Assembly (NCBI GenBank): GCA_964420875.1
Contig: CAYQUK010000008.1
Span: 1-25,740, forward strand
Reading direction: 5' to 3'
DNA length: 25,740 nt
Source: JAUPVO01 sp964420875
GTDB taxonomy: Bacteria; Patescibacteriota; Minisyncoccia; Phycocordibacterales; UBA5272
A program made the position numbers and the translations under genes. Position 1 is the first letter of the stretch. Each line of letters begins with the position of its first letter. This document shows, piece after piece, positions 7,333 through 14,590 of this stretch. The notes below the pieces were generated by a model. That model saw only the letters and a program-made list of their open reading frames with translations, ran no database searches and was not told the origin of the DNA.

Positions 7333-8415
7333 CTACCAGTCCAGTGTTCCACCAGTTTTATACTCGGTGACGCGAGTCTCAAAGAAATTCTTTTCCTTTG
7401 CTAGATCTACCGCCTCACTCATCCATGGGAATGGATTGTGTGATCCATATTGTATAGGTAGTCCTACACGTTGCAGTCTGCGATCTGCGATATGCTCGAT
7501 GTATTGTTTAAATCCATCAGCGTTTAGTCCAAATATTCCTTTTGGAAACACATCCTGAGCAAAAGTATACTCCAGCTGTACAGCCTCGCGTATCAGATTG
7601 ACTATTCTGGTTTGGAACTCCTCTGTCCACAATTCTGGCTGCTCCTCCTTGATAGTGTTGATCATGTCTATACCAAAATTGAGATGTGCCGACTCGTCAC
7701 GCATAATGTATTGTATTTGCTCTGCAGAGCCTGGTAACTTGTTCTGGCGTTGGAAACCAAACATAACAGCAAATGATGAGTAGAAAAATATACCTTCCAT
7801 GATAAGCGAGAACACACAGATGTTCTCGAGGAATTTCTGGTCATTTTCAAATGTGCCAGTCTTAAAATCGTTACGCATGATACCCTCATTAAAACTGAGT
7901 ATAAATTTATCCTTGTTATATATTGCATCCACCTCACGGTACATGTTGAATATCTCTGCCCCGTCCAGTCCTAGAGACTCCACAATGTATTGATACGCCT
8001 GAGTATGTATAGCCTCCTCGTAACCTTGGCGTAGCAGGTACATGCGCGCCTCTGGGCTGGTGATATGTTTGTAGAATGCGAGCACGATGTTGTTCGCAGC
8101 GATAGAGTCAGCAGTCGAGAAGAATCCGATAACCATCTTTAGTGCATGTTTCTCATCTGGAGTTAAAAATGTCTGACTTCTCCACTGCTCGATGTCGAGT
8201 TGCATTGATATCTCTGTTGGCAGCCAGTGATTTGCATTTCCAACATTGTATGCATCCCATGCAAATGTGTGTTTTAGTGGATGCAGCTGTATCACATCTG
8301 CATTTTTACCATTGATAAGCTTTCTGTCATTGATAGACACACGTCCAGCATTTCTGTTTAACGCCTCTGCTATTTCACCTACTACCATTGCCCCACTTGT
8401 TGTATTCTCATTCAT
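7333..8415 (-). CDS. nrdB: Class I ribonucleotide reductase beta subunit
   Basis: 360-residue radical-generating subunit that, with NrdA, reduces ribonucleotides to deoxyribonucleotides. Numbering from ATG 8415, the di-metal ligands are D103 (TADSIAANN), E134 and H137 (EEAIHTQAY), E207 (IMEGIFF), E241 and H244 (RDESAH). The radical-site tyrosine is present at Y141. The C-terminal part (NPFPWMSEAVDL, KEKNFFETRVTEY) closely resembles the Chlamydia-type R2 lineage. Chlamydial R2, however, has Phe at the tyrosine site and Glu at the first ligand, while this protein has Tyr and Asp. The frame extends 15 codons upstream to a TTG, but the first ATG gives the expected start. Its partner nrdA lies 1.5 kb upstream on the same strand, separated by tspO, a small plus-strand gene and a DUF4145 gene. 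Confidence 0.95.
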   Translation of the reverse strand: MNENTTSGAMVVGEIAEALNRNAGRVSINDRKLINGKNADVIQLHPLKHTFAWDAYNVGNANHWLPTEISMQLDIEQWRSQTFLTPDEKHALKMVIGFFSTADSIAANNIVLAFYKHITSPEARMYLLRQGYEEAIHTQAYQYIVESLGLDGAEIFNMYREVDAIYNKDKFILSFNEGIMRNDFKTGTFENDQKFLENICVFSLIMEGIFFYSSFAVMFGFQRQNKLPGSAEQIQYIMRDESAHLNFGIDMINTIKEEQPELWTEEFQTRIVNLIREAVQLEYTFAQDVFPKGIFGLNADGFKQYIEHIADRRLQRVGLPIQYGSHNPFPWMSEAVDLAKEKNFFETRVTEYKTGGTLDW

Positions 8416-8544
8416 ATTTTTTGATATTATTTTTAATAAAATTAAACTTCGAGACCGCAAAACCCTCCCACTTATTTATAAGTTTATTTTACCATTTTCG
8501 TTCCCATTTATAATACAATATGCAGTCAAGATGGGGACAGGAAA

Positions 8545-8563
8545 AGCCTTATAAAACAAGGCT
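8545..8563 (-). terminator. Short hairpin after tspO
   Basis: Minus strand AGCCTT / AAGGCT (6 bp) with loop GTTTTAT, followed by TTT. It lies 4 bases after the tspO stop. The stem is short, so this is a weak intrinsic terminator at best. Confidence 0.4.
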
Positions 8564-8567
8564 AAAA

Positions 8568-8984
8568 CTACCTATTCAAATACGTTATCGATGCCTGCAA
8601 AGCCGTAGCAATACATACCCAGATGGTATAAGGTGCGAGCAACACCGCTGTCCATTTTGAGTATGGGAATATATAATAAACGAGGGCAAAACATGAGCCA
8701 AGTATGAGTAGAATGTCGAACATAGCGAGAGGCAAATTGCGTAGCCCAAACTGTATCGGAGTGAATATTACATTTACAAATAGATTGAAAAGGAAAATAT
8801 AAAAAATATATTTTGGCCACGCGCTCGCTCCGCTCGCGCCAAAAGTCCTCCATGTTGTATATGCAAATGCGATAGCAATCATCACATACAGCACGCTCCA
8901 CACCACCCCAAACACACTCGGCTCCGGCGCCCACCCCGGCTTCACCAGCTCCATATACCATCCCTGTGTTGTGTTTGTGTCCAT
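8568..8984 (-). CDS. TspO/MBR-family membrane protein lacking the first helix
   Basis: 138 residues with the TspO signature WY-ELVKPGWAPEPSVFGVVW (9-29), then LYVMIAIAFAYTTW and further helices NLFVNVIFTPIQFGL, AMFDILLILGSCFALVYYI and AVLLAPYTIWVCIATALQ. TspO proteins bind porphyrins and cholesterol-like ligands in the membrane. Usual members have five helices and about 155-165 residues. Here the conserved WY is only nine residues from the start, so TM1 is missing. The start is firm: an in-frame TAG lies shortly upstream with no other start codon between, and TGCTATAAT ends six bases before this ATG. An alternative frame of 129 residues in the same region is a shadow. Function in this organism is unknown. 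Confidence 0.85.
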   Translation of the reverse strand: MDTNTTQGWYMELVKPGWAPEPSVFGVVWSVLYVMIAIAFAYTTWRTFGASGASAWPKYIFYIFLFNLFVNVIFTPIQFGLRNLPLAMFDILLILGSCFALVYYIFPYSKWTAVLLAPYTIWVCIATALQASITYLNR

Positions 8985-8990
8985 AGTTTG

Positions 8991-8999
8991 ATTATAGCA
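8991..8999 (-). promoter_or_regulatory. Extended -10 promoter, leaderless, for tspO
   Basis: Minus strand TGC-TATAAT, then CAAACT, then the ATG at 8984. No -35 is visible. This is the clearest case in the window of a perfect extended -10 placed six bases before a start codon. Confidence 0.65.
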
Positions 9000-9002
9000 C
9001 TA

Positions 9003-9021
9003 GTGTCCGATAATTAGACAC
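9003..9021. promoter_or_regulatory. Inverted repeat at the -35 position of tspO
   Basis: GTGTC-N9-GACAC, four bases upstream of the tspO extended -10. The spacing would suit a dimeric repressor or activator, but the arms are only five bases long and could be chance. Confidence 0.25.
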
Positions 9022-9108
9022 CTTTCAAAATGAAATTTACACTTTATATAACCCCAACCAAGGGGTTAGTGGATCGATTATAAATATAAAAAAATAGAAT
9101 ACAACATA

Positions 9109-9228
9109 ATGTCACGCACAACCTCCAAACCTGTGGCTAAAGTTGCTTCTAAACTTTTAAGGAACAGCAAATCTAAATCTGTTAAAAAAGTTTCAGCTAG
9201 CGCTTTAAGTCAGAGGTCTAAAAAATAA
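9109..9228 (+). CDS. 39-residue basic protein
   Basis: ATG to TAA of 39 codons rich in Ser, Lys, Ala and Val (MSRTTSKPVAKVASKLL at the start, SASALSQRSKK at the end). The pattern TSKPVA-VASK-L then K-V-ASALSQ resembles small basic hypothetical proteins I recall as widespread in bacteria; no function is known to me. Support for a real gene: it sits alone between two opposite-strand genes and is followed 4 bases later by a strong terminator. Codon composition is biased in a protein-like way. There is no Shine-Dalgarno. Upstream, TTTCAA with 16 bases to TATATA (9023-9050) is a possible promoter. Confidence 0.65.
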   Translation: MSRTTSKPVAKVASKLLRNSKSKSVKKVSASALSQRSKK

Positions 9229-9232
9229 ACAA

Positions 9233-9266
9233 GTAAAAACAGGCCGCATATCCGGCCTGTTTTTAC
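9233..9266. terminator. Bidirectional intrinsic terminator
   Basis: 14-base-pair perfect stem GTAAAAACAGGCCG / CGGCCTGTTTTTAC with a six-base loop. It terminates the 39-residue gene (+) and the convergent DUF4145 gene (-), whose stop codon overlaps its 3' arm. Confidence 0.92.
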
Positions 9267-9895
9267 CTGTCTCTATTATTGATACCTTCTATTTTATGTT
9301 TAGGTATTTTACTATAAATTAAATCTATCTGATTATTTTCTGATATCGTTTTTTCAACTATGAAGTTAACTAACCAAAATAAAGAATCTACTATCTGAGA
9401 GTTGTCAGCACCAGATAAATCTATTTCTCCGGAGTGAGAGCCTCCTTCATTTGCAAATATCCTTACTATATCCAAAGATTGAATAGCTTTTTCAGGTAGC
9501 CCTTTGCTTTTTAAATTTTTAATTCTGGTGTTCAGGTTACCTTTTGTCTCCCCAAGTTCCTCTGTTAGTTTCTCTAAAGCAACACGCAAAAGAGCTGCTG
9601 CTGCTCGTGGAGAACAATTTGCAACCAGCCTAGCTTCTTCGTATAACTCTTTAACGCTATCAGGCATGTCTACGTGCGGTAAATCAGAAGTCAGAATATT
9701 AGGGTACACCATATTATCATCCTTCCATATACTCTCTTCTTCACAATTTTGACACCTTGCAGATTTAAACTGATCCAAAAAAGCAAAAGGTGAGGCTCTA
9801 GTTAAAAAACTCCAACTTTGATATGCCAAAACGTTACAAGATGGGCACGTAAAGTTATTTTCATCTAACTCAGGACTCTTGGAAGTTTTGTTCAT
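9263..9895 (-). CDS. Zinc-ribbon DUF4145 domain protein
   Basis: 210 residues. An N-terminal zinc ribbon has C17/C20 (CPSC) and C48/C51 (CQNC). It is followed by a helical DUF4145 domain with the family core SPRAAAALLRVALEKL (95-110), a GNLNTRIKNL segment, FANEGGSHSGEIDLS (about 147-161) and SLFWLVNFIVE. DUF4145 is an HEPN-like helical domain seen alone or fused to nucleases and restriction enzymes. It is often linked to defence or nucleic-acid handling, but here there is no such partner. It starts 7 bases after the nrdA stop, so it is probably transcribed with nrdA. No Shine-Dalgarno is visible. The family call is good, the role unknown. Confidence 0.85.
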   Translation of the reverse strand: MNKTSKSPELDENNFTCPSCNVLAYQSWSFLTRASPFAFLDQFKSARCQNCEEESIWKDDNMVYPNILTSDLPHVDMPDSVKELYEEARLVANCSPRAAAALLRVALEKLTEELGETKGNLNTRIKNLKSKGLPEKAIQSLDIVRIFANEGGSHSGEIDLSGADNSQIVDSLFWLVNFIVEKTISENNQIDLIYSKIPKHKIEGINNRDR

Positions 9896-9902
9896 AGAAA
9901 CC

Positions 9903-12839
9903 TTATTGACACCCGTCGCAGGTTACCTCTGGAGCGGCGGTGATATTGTACACAGGCTTTGTTAGTGGCGCTGTTGCTGGTGCGCTCATGCGTTGTGATT
10001 GAGGAACAGCAGGGGCAACATATGCAGTCTCAACCTTAACTTCTTGTATTGGAGTCATGATTGATATTGGTGACGGAGTTATGCCTGGAGTTGGAGTTTG
10101 CTCTATCCCCTTCACATCTGTGGTCGGTGTAGATCCACGTTTGTGTGTTGATCCGAACTCAGCAGTTGATACCGTACTCTTCTCAACTTGAGATGCGCCG
10201 AGTGAGCGGAGATAGTATGTAGTTTTGAGACCCATCTTCCACGCGTACTCATAGATGTTCGCGAGTTCGCGTCCTGATGTTCCACTGTAGTAAACATTTA
10301 GTGATTGAGATTGGTCTATCCATTTACCACGGAATGCAGCTGTACGGATGAGCCACTTTGGATCTATTTCAAATACCTCTTTGTATTTGTCTTTTAGATC
10401 CTGAGGGATAGATGCGATGGCGCGTACTGATCCGTCATTGTATTTGAGTTGTCCTAGGACCTCATAGTCCCAAAGTCCACGAGCCTTCAAATCCTTAACA
10501 AGATATGGATTGATAACAATAAAGTCTCCATTCATGTTGGCCTTTACATAGATGTTTTTGTATATAGGCTCAATACATGGGATGGTACCAACAATGTTTG
10601 AAATTGTAGCTGTCGGAGCAATAGCCATACAGTTACTGTTACGCATACCGTATGCCTTAACAGCAGAACGTACCGCTGTCCAATCCATTTTTCCATCCTT
10701 GCTAACATCTATGATGTCATGACGCGCCTCCTCAAGTAACTTTAGAGTGTCTTGTGGGAACATACCTCTATCCCATTTACTGCCTTTGTATGACTCATAT
10801 GCTCCACGCTCACGAGCCAGTTCAGCACTTGCGAGTATTGCGTTATAACTGATAACCTCCATAGACTCATCTGAAAATACTACTGCATCCTCAGAGTCAA
10901 AGTTAATATCTAGTTTGTATAATGCATCGTGGAATCCCATCACACCGAGTCCCACTGGTCTGTGGCGCATATTACTGGTTTTCGCCTCGACTGTCGGGTA
11001 ATAGTTAACGTCAATAACATTGTCGAGCATGCGCATAGCAGTTTTAATAGTCTCGGCCACCATAGCCTTGTCGAACACTCCATTATTAACATGCACCTCA
11101 TAGTTGAACGACCCCAGGTTACATACCGCTGTCTCCTCTAGGTTGTTATTAAGGGTGATCTCGGTACACAAATTAGAATTGCGAACTATACCTGCGTGAT
11201 CCTGTGGTGAACGTACATTTGATGGGTCTTTCCAAGTTACCCATGGATGACCTGTCTCGAAAAGCATAGTGATGTGTTTCTTCCATAAGTCACGAGCCTT
11301 CATCTTTTTGAAAAGCTTGATCTCACCTCTATCAGCCATAGCCTCATAGTTCTCATAATTTTTTGTGAACTCAGCACCAAAAGTCTCGGTTAATAGTGGT
11401 ACCTCATTTGGTGAGAACAATGTCCAATCACCATCTGTTGCAACACGCGCCATGAATATATCTGATATCCATAATGCAGTATTCATATCATGAGTACGGC
11501 GGCGCTCATCTCCAGTATTCTTGCGAAGCTCGAGGAACTCCTCGACGTCATAATGCCAATTCTCAAGATACACGCATGTTGCTCCTCTGCGGCGACCAGA
11601 ACGGTTAATAGCCACAGTCACATCATTAGCAACCTTTAAGAATGGGATAATACCATTAGACTTGATACCACTACCTTTTACCAGGGCACCACTGGCGCGT
11701 ACATTAGTCCAGTTAGTACCTATTCCTCCAGCCCATTTAGACAGCTGTGCATTATCACCGTATACCTTGAATATGCTCTCGAGACTGTCTCCCACACTGT
11801 TTAGATAGCAACTAGACAGCTGCGCATGATGAGTACCCGAGTGGAACAGCGTAGGCGAAGATGGTACAAATCTCATTGTAGACATGATGTTGTAGAACTC
11901 TATAGCTTTTGCATTTCTATTCTCCATTTTCTCGCCTAATGCTATACCCATAGCTACACGCATCCAGAATCCCTGCAGGTCCTCGAGTATGCGGCCTGTG
12001 TCGTTAGTATCACGATAGAAATATCTCTCATGCAAAGTCTGTGTACCCATGTACATCATAAGGTCATCACGTTTGTAGTCGAGAGTCTTTGAAAGTAGAG
12101 ACAAGTCGAACCCTGCCATCTGTTTGTCTAGATATCCACGATCAACACCAAAGTTAATGTTTTTTATGAATGTCTCACGCAATGTGTCATGAAGTTTACT
12201 GTGGTCCTTGAGGCCTGATTGTGTGAACTCGATATACACCTCACGCATTAGTAGACGTGATGCAACATACGAGTATGCCGGATCCAACTCTATCATGCTG
12301 CGCACCACCATGATTATCGCTTTTGATACCTCTTTTGTTGTGATGCCGTCGAACACCTCTAACTTGATCTGATTTACAATCTTGTCTATATCTATCTCTG
12401 TCTCATAACCTGCAATATAGTATGAGATATTTTTTCTGATTTTATTTTCTGAGAATGATTCTGATCTGCCGTCACGCTTTGTGACTTTGAGTTTATTCTC
12501 TTCCAACTTTTCTAAGTCCTCTTCCTTTTTCTCTACACGAATCTTCTCATGCTCGTAACGATATATGATGTACTCCTTAGCAACATCAAAATATCCTACA
12601 GCCATGATGTATTTCTCAACAAGATCTTGAATGTGTTCAACAGTCGGAATATATTCCTCGCGACCCATAGCCTCGAGCTCTAACTCTTTTTGTACAAGCT
12701 CTCCGATTTGTTTTGCTATGTCAGCGTGATCTTCACGTGTGACTTGGATGAATGCTTTCTTAACAGCGTTTTCTATTTTTGTAATTTCAAAAGGAACGAG
12801 ATCACTATTTCTTTTTTTAATATTTGTAATGAGGGCCAT
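9903..12839 (-). CDS. nrdA: Class I ribonucleotide reductase alpha subunit
   Basis: 978-residue catalytic subunit. Two ATP-cone regulatory domains lie at the N-terminus (about 1-100 and 115-205), a duplication also known in chlamydial NrdA. Catalytic residues are visible: C344 (LSSCYL), N556, C558 and E560 (NLCTE), and C573 (AVCNLG). The radical-transfer tyrosine pair is Y875-Y876 (KTTYYLRSLG). The C-terminus carries the swinging redox pair in CDGCQ (C974, C977), after a Pro/Thr-rich flexible linker. Length above the usual 750-850 comes from the second ATP cone and linker. The leader of about 30 bases or more has no Shine-Dalgarno and I see no clear NrdR box. With nrdB it supplies all four dNTPs aerobically. 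Confidence 0.96.
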   Translation of the reverse strand: MALITNIKKRNSDLVPFEITKIENAVKKAFIQVTREDHADIAKQIGELVQKELELEAMGREEYIPTVEHIQDLVEKYIMAVGYFDVAKEYIIYRYEHEKIRVEKKEEDLEKLEENKLKVTKRDGRSESFSENKIRKNISYYIAGYETEIDIDKIVNQIKLEVFDGITTKEVSKAIIMVVRSMIELDPAYSYVASRLLMREVYIEFTQSGLKDHSKLHDTLRETFIKNINFGVDRGYLDKQMAGFDLSLLSKTLDYKRDDLMMYMGTQTLHERYFYRDTNDTGRILEDLQGFWMRVAMGIALGEKMENRNAKAIEFYNIMSTMRFVPSSPTLFHSGTHHAQLSSCYLNSVGDSLESIFKVYGDNAQLSKWAGGIGTNWTNVRASGALVKGSGIKSNGIIPFLKVANDVTVAINRSGRRRGATCVYLENWHYDVEEFLELRKNTGDERRRTHDMNTALWISDIFMARVATDGDWTLFSPNEVPLLTETFGAEFTKNYENYEAMADRGEIKLFKKMKARDLWKKHITMLFETGHPWVTWKDPSNVRSPQDHAGIVRNSNLCTEITLNNNLEETAVCNLGSFNYEVHVNNGVFDKAMVAETIKTAMRMLDNVIDVNYYPTVEAKTSNMRHRPVGLGVMGFHDALYKLDINFDSEDAVVFSDESMEVISYNAILASAELARERGAYESYKGSKWDRGMFPQDTLKLLEEARHDIIDVSKDGKMDWTAVRSAVKAYGMRNSNCMAIAPTATISNIVGTIPCIEPIYKNIYVKANMNGDFIVINPYLVKDLKARGLWDYEVLGQLKYNDGSVRAIASIPQDLKDKYKEVFEIDPKWLIRTAAFRGKWIDQSQSLNVYYSGTSGRELANIYEYAWKMGLKTTYYLRSLGASQVEKSTVSTAEFGSTHKRGSTPTTDVKGIEQTPTPGITPSPISIMTPIQEVKVETAYVAPAVPQSQRMSAPATAPLTKPVYNITAAPEVTCDGCQ

Positions 12840-12936
12840 ATTGCAGATTTTTATTTATTAATGAGTGTATTGTACACCTATAAAAAAATAACTGCACAAC
12901 GTATATATGATATGTCAATATGCTTACAAAATAATA

Positions 12937-12960
12937 TTACAACAGTATCTGCGGTTGTAA
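12937..12960 (-). terminator. Intrinsic terminator of uvrC
   Basis: Minus strand TTACAAC / GTTGTAA, 7 bp with a ten-base loop, followed by TATTATTTT. It lies 15 bases after the uvrC stop. The remaining 12840-12936 stretch is AT-rich and holds the nrdA leader but no clear consensus promoter. Confidence 0.55.
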
Positions 12961-12975
12961 AGCCTTATCTCTTTT

Positions 12976-14217
12976 CTACTTTAAAAAAGTTTTATCTCTT
13001 AACAGTTTGTGATAATTTATAGCAAATCTATGTGACTCATAATTCGCCAAAAGTATAGCCTTTTCATACTTTTTGATATGTGGATAATCGGTCAAAATAT
13101 CCCTTGCTTTATGGCTCTTGTCCTTCACGACAGAGCAAGTTTGTATGTTGAGACCGAGCGCAGCGAGGGCTGACTCCCCTGCACTTTTTTGTCCCTCACC
13201 ACCGTCAAACACAATTAGATCTGGCATCTCCCATTCACTGTGTGCAAATCTTCTTTTCATCATATCGCGTATACCTTGATAATCATCATTAGTCTTTTCA
13301 TCGAGTTTAAATTTCCTGTACTCGTCAGTCGCTTTCTTTCCATCTATCACCACTGTCATCACACCTACACGACTGCCACCACTGATATGAGCAACGTCAT
13401 AGGCTTCGATACGAAATGCTTTATCTTTCCACTCCATCACTTCTTCGTTTTTAATTAGTGATACATCCTTGATATGGTCGAGCGCATACAGAGTATTCCT
13501 GACACGTACAGCCTTTTCAAACTCCATAGTCTTTGCATATGCATTCATTTGTTTCTCTAGGTCTCGCTTGATATTCTCGCGCTTACCCTCGAAAAGATTT
13601 TTAATATTTTTAATTGTATTTTTATATTCTTCTTTTGTTATCATCCCAGTACATGTGCCAGGACACAGCTTGATGGACGCATTGAAACATGGCTTTGCCT
13701 GACCCACTTCACATCTATCGCGATACGGGAACATCTTGCGGATAATTTTCATCGCGTCACGCAACTGTGTACCATTTGAAAATGGACCGTATACCTTGTC
13801 TACTTTTTCTATACTATTTTTTGTTACGAACCTCTTCTCATATTCACGCACACGCATAGTCAGTACTCTCGGATACTCCTCACTAGTTATCACTACACAT
13901 GTGTATGTCTTGTTGTCTTTTTCTTTTGAGTTGTATATTGGTTGATGCTTTTTGATCAGCACATTCTCGAGCAGTAGCGCCTCCAATACACTAGCTGTTT
14001 CTTGCCATGTTACATGATCCGCAGCCACAACCATAGATACAACTTTGAGCCCACGAGTATTAATTAAATCCTTTGAAAAGTAGGACATGGTGCGGTCTTT
14101 CAGATTTGTAGCCTTGCCAATATACAGTATATTCCCAGCCTTATCGTGCCAAAAATAGACGCCTGGGGCGTCTGGTAACTTAGCTTTGACTAGGTCTTGC
14201 TTTTTCACATTAGTCAT
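12976..14217 (-). CDS. uvrC: Excinuclease UvrC, short form without HhH region
   Basis: 413 residues against about 600 for typical UvrC, the dual-incision nuclease of nucleotide excision repair. Order of parts: a GIY-YIG nuclease (GVYFWHDKAGNILYIGKAT, 19-37), a four-cysteine cluster (C169, C177, C185, C189) matching the region proposed to hold an iron-sulphur cluster, and a UVR segment binding UvrB (about 215-250). An RNase H-like nuclease follows, with D274 (AYDVAH), D338 (VFDGGEGQ) and H396 (YESHRFAI). The protein stops straight after that domain, so the tandem helix-hairpin-helix is missing. Short UvrC forms are expected in reduced genomes; activity is probably kept. It is divergent from the 87-residue gene with 60 bases between. 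TAATAT ends 6 bases before the ATG and could be a leaderless promoter. Confidence 0.94.
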   Translation of the reverse strand: MTNVKKQDLVKAKLPDAPGVYFWHDKAGNILYIGKATNLKDRTMSYFSKDLINTRGLKVVSMVVAADHVTWQETASVLEALLLENVLIKKHQPIYNSKEKDNKTYTCVVITSEEYPRVLTMRVREYEKRFVTKNSIEKVDKVYGPFSNGTQLRDAMKIIRKMFPYRDRCEVGQAKPCFNASIKLCPGTCTGMITKEEYKNTIKNIKNLFEGKRENIKRDLEKQMNAYAKTMEFEKAVRVRNTLYALDHIKDVSLIKNEEVMEWKDKAFRIEAYDVAHISGGSRVGVMTVVIDGKKATDEYRKFKLDEKTNDDYQGIRDMMKRRFAHSEWEMPDLIVFDGGEGQKSAGESALAALGLNIQTCSVVKDKSHKARDILTDYPHIKKYEKAILLANYESHRFAINYHKLLRDKTFLK

Positions 14218-14225
14218 TGTACAAT
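14197..14225 (+). promoter_or_regulatory. Candidate -35/-10 promoter of the 87-residue gene
   Basis: TTGCTT, 17 bases, TACAAT. The -35 lies inside the uvrC start region on the other strand. A start near 14232 gives a 45-base leader holding a clear Shine-Dalgarno (AAGGAG, 14270-14275 region) before ATG 14278. Confidence 0.45.
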
Positions 14226-14277
14226 ATTATCTTCCCTGCGTAAACACGCGCGGAGAAATGCCAACTAAGGAGAAAAC

Positions 14278-14541
14278 ATGGCAAAGGTGACACTTGGCAG
14301 TGAAAACAAGATGTTCGTCGTAAAGGTCGAAGGGGCTGAACCTAAGCGGATCAAAAGCAAGCAGACGGTTCTGGAGATTCTCAAAGAAAACGGAATTGAA
14401 GGAATTCTCGCTGACAACATGATCTCGAAGGCTATGCCAGGCCCGAAGCCTTCACGCACGACCCACATCAAACAAATCAAAACCTGCCATCGTCCGCCAA
14501 AAACGCGACGACACCAGAATCACAATCAAATGCGCGCGTAG
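14278..14541 (+). CDS. Unrecognised 87-residue protein
   Basis: The start is set by a textbook Shine-Dalgarno, TAAGGAGAAAAC before ATG, unlike most genes in the window. Residues 1-55 look like a small alpha/beta fold (MFVVKVEG, then KQTVLEILKENGIEGILADNM). Residues 56-87 are basic and rich in Pro, His, Lys, Arg and Gln, without obvious structure. No family is recognised. GC is visibly higher than in flanking uvrC and uvrA, suggesting different codon pressure or transfer. A strong terminator follows 19 bases after the stop. The dedicated promoter, Shine-Dalgarno and terminator make this a believable independent gene, but function is unknown. Confidence 0.7.
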   Translation: MAKVTLGSENKMFVVKVEGAEPKRIKSKQTVLEILKENGIEGILADNMISKAMPGPKPSRTTHIKQIKTCHRPPKTRRHQNHNQMRA

Positions 14542-14560
14542 CATTCGAAACTACGTTCGC

Positions 14561-14590
14561 AAAACGGCACCCCCGGGTGCCGTTTTTTTT
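14561..14590. terminator. Strong intrinsic terminator
   Basis: AAAACGGCACCC / GGGTGCCGTTTT with a minimal loop, followed on the plus strand by eight T. It terminates the 87-residue gene. The minus strand also has a short T run that could help end uvrA, whose stop is at 14589. Confidence 0.9.

Noticed and set aside
8572..8961. 129-residue minus-strand frame overlapping tspO
   Set aside because: Out of frame with the clear TspO protein; its composition is a shadow with no family features.
12840..12975. NrdR box upstream of nrdA
   Set aside because: AT-rich tracts such as GTATATATGATATG loosely resemble one, but I could not find a pair of boxes fitting the known consensus.
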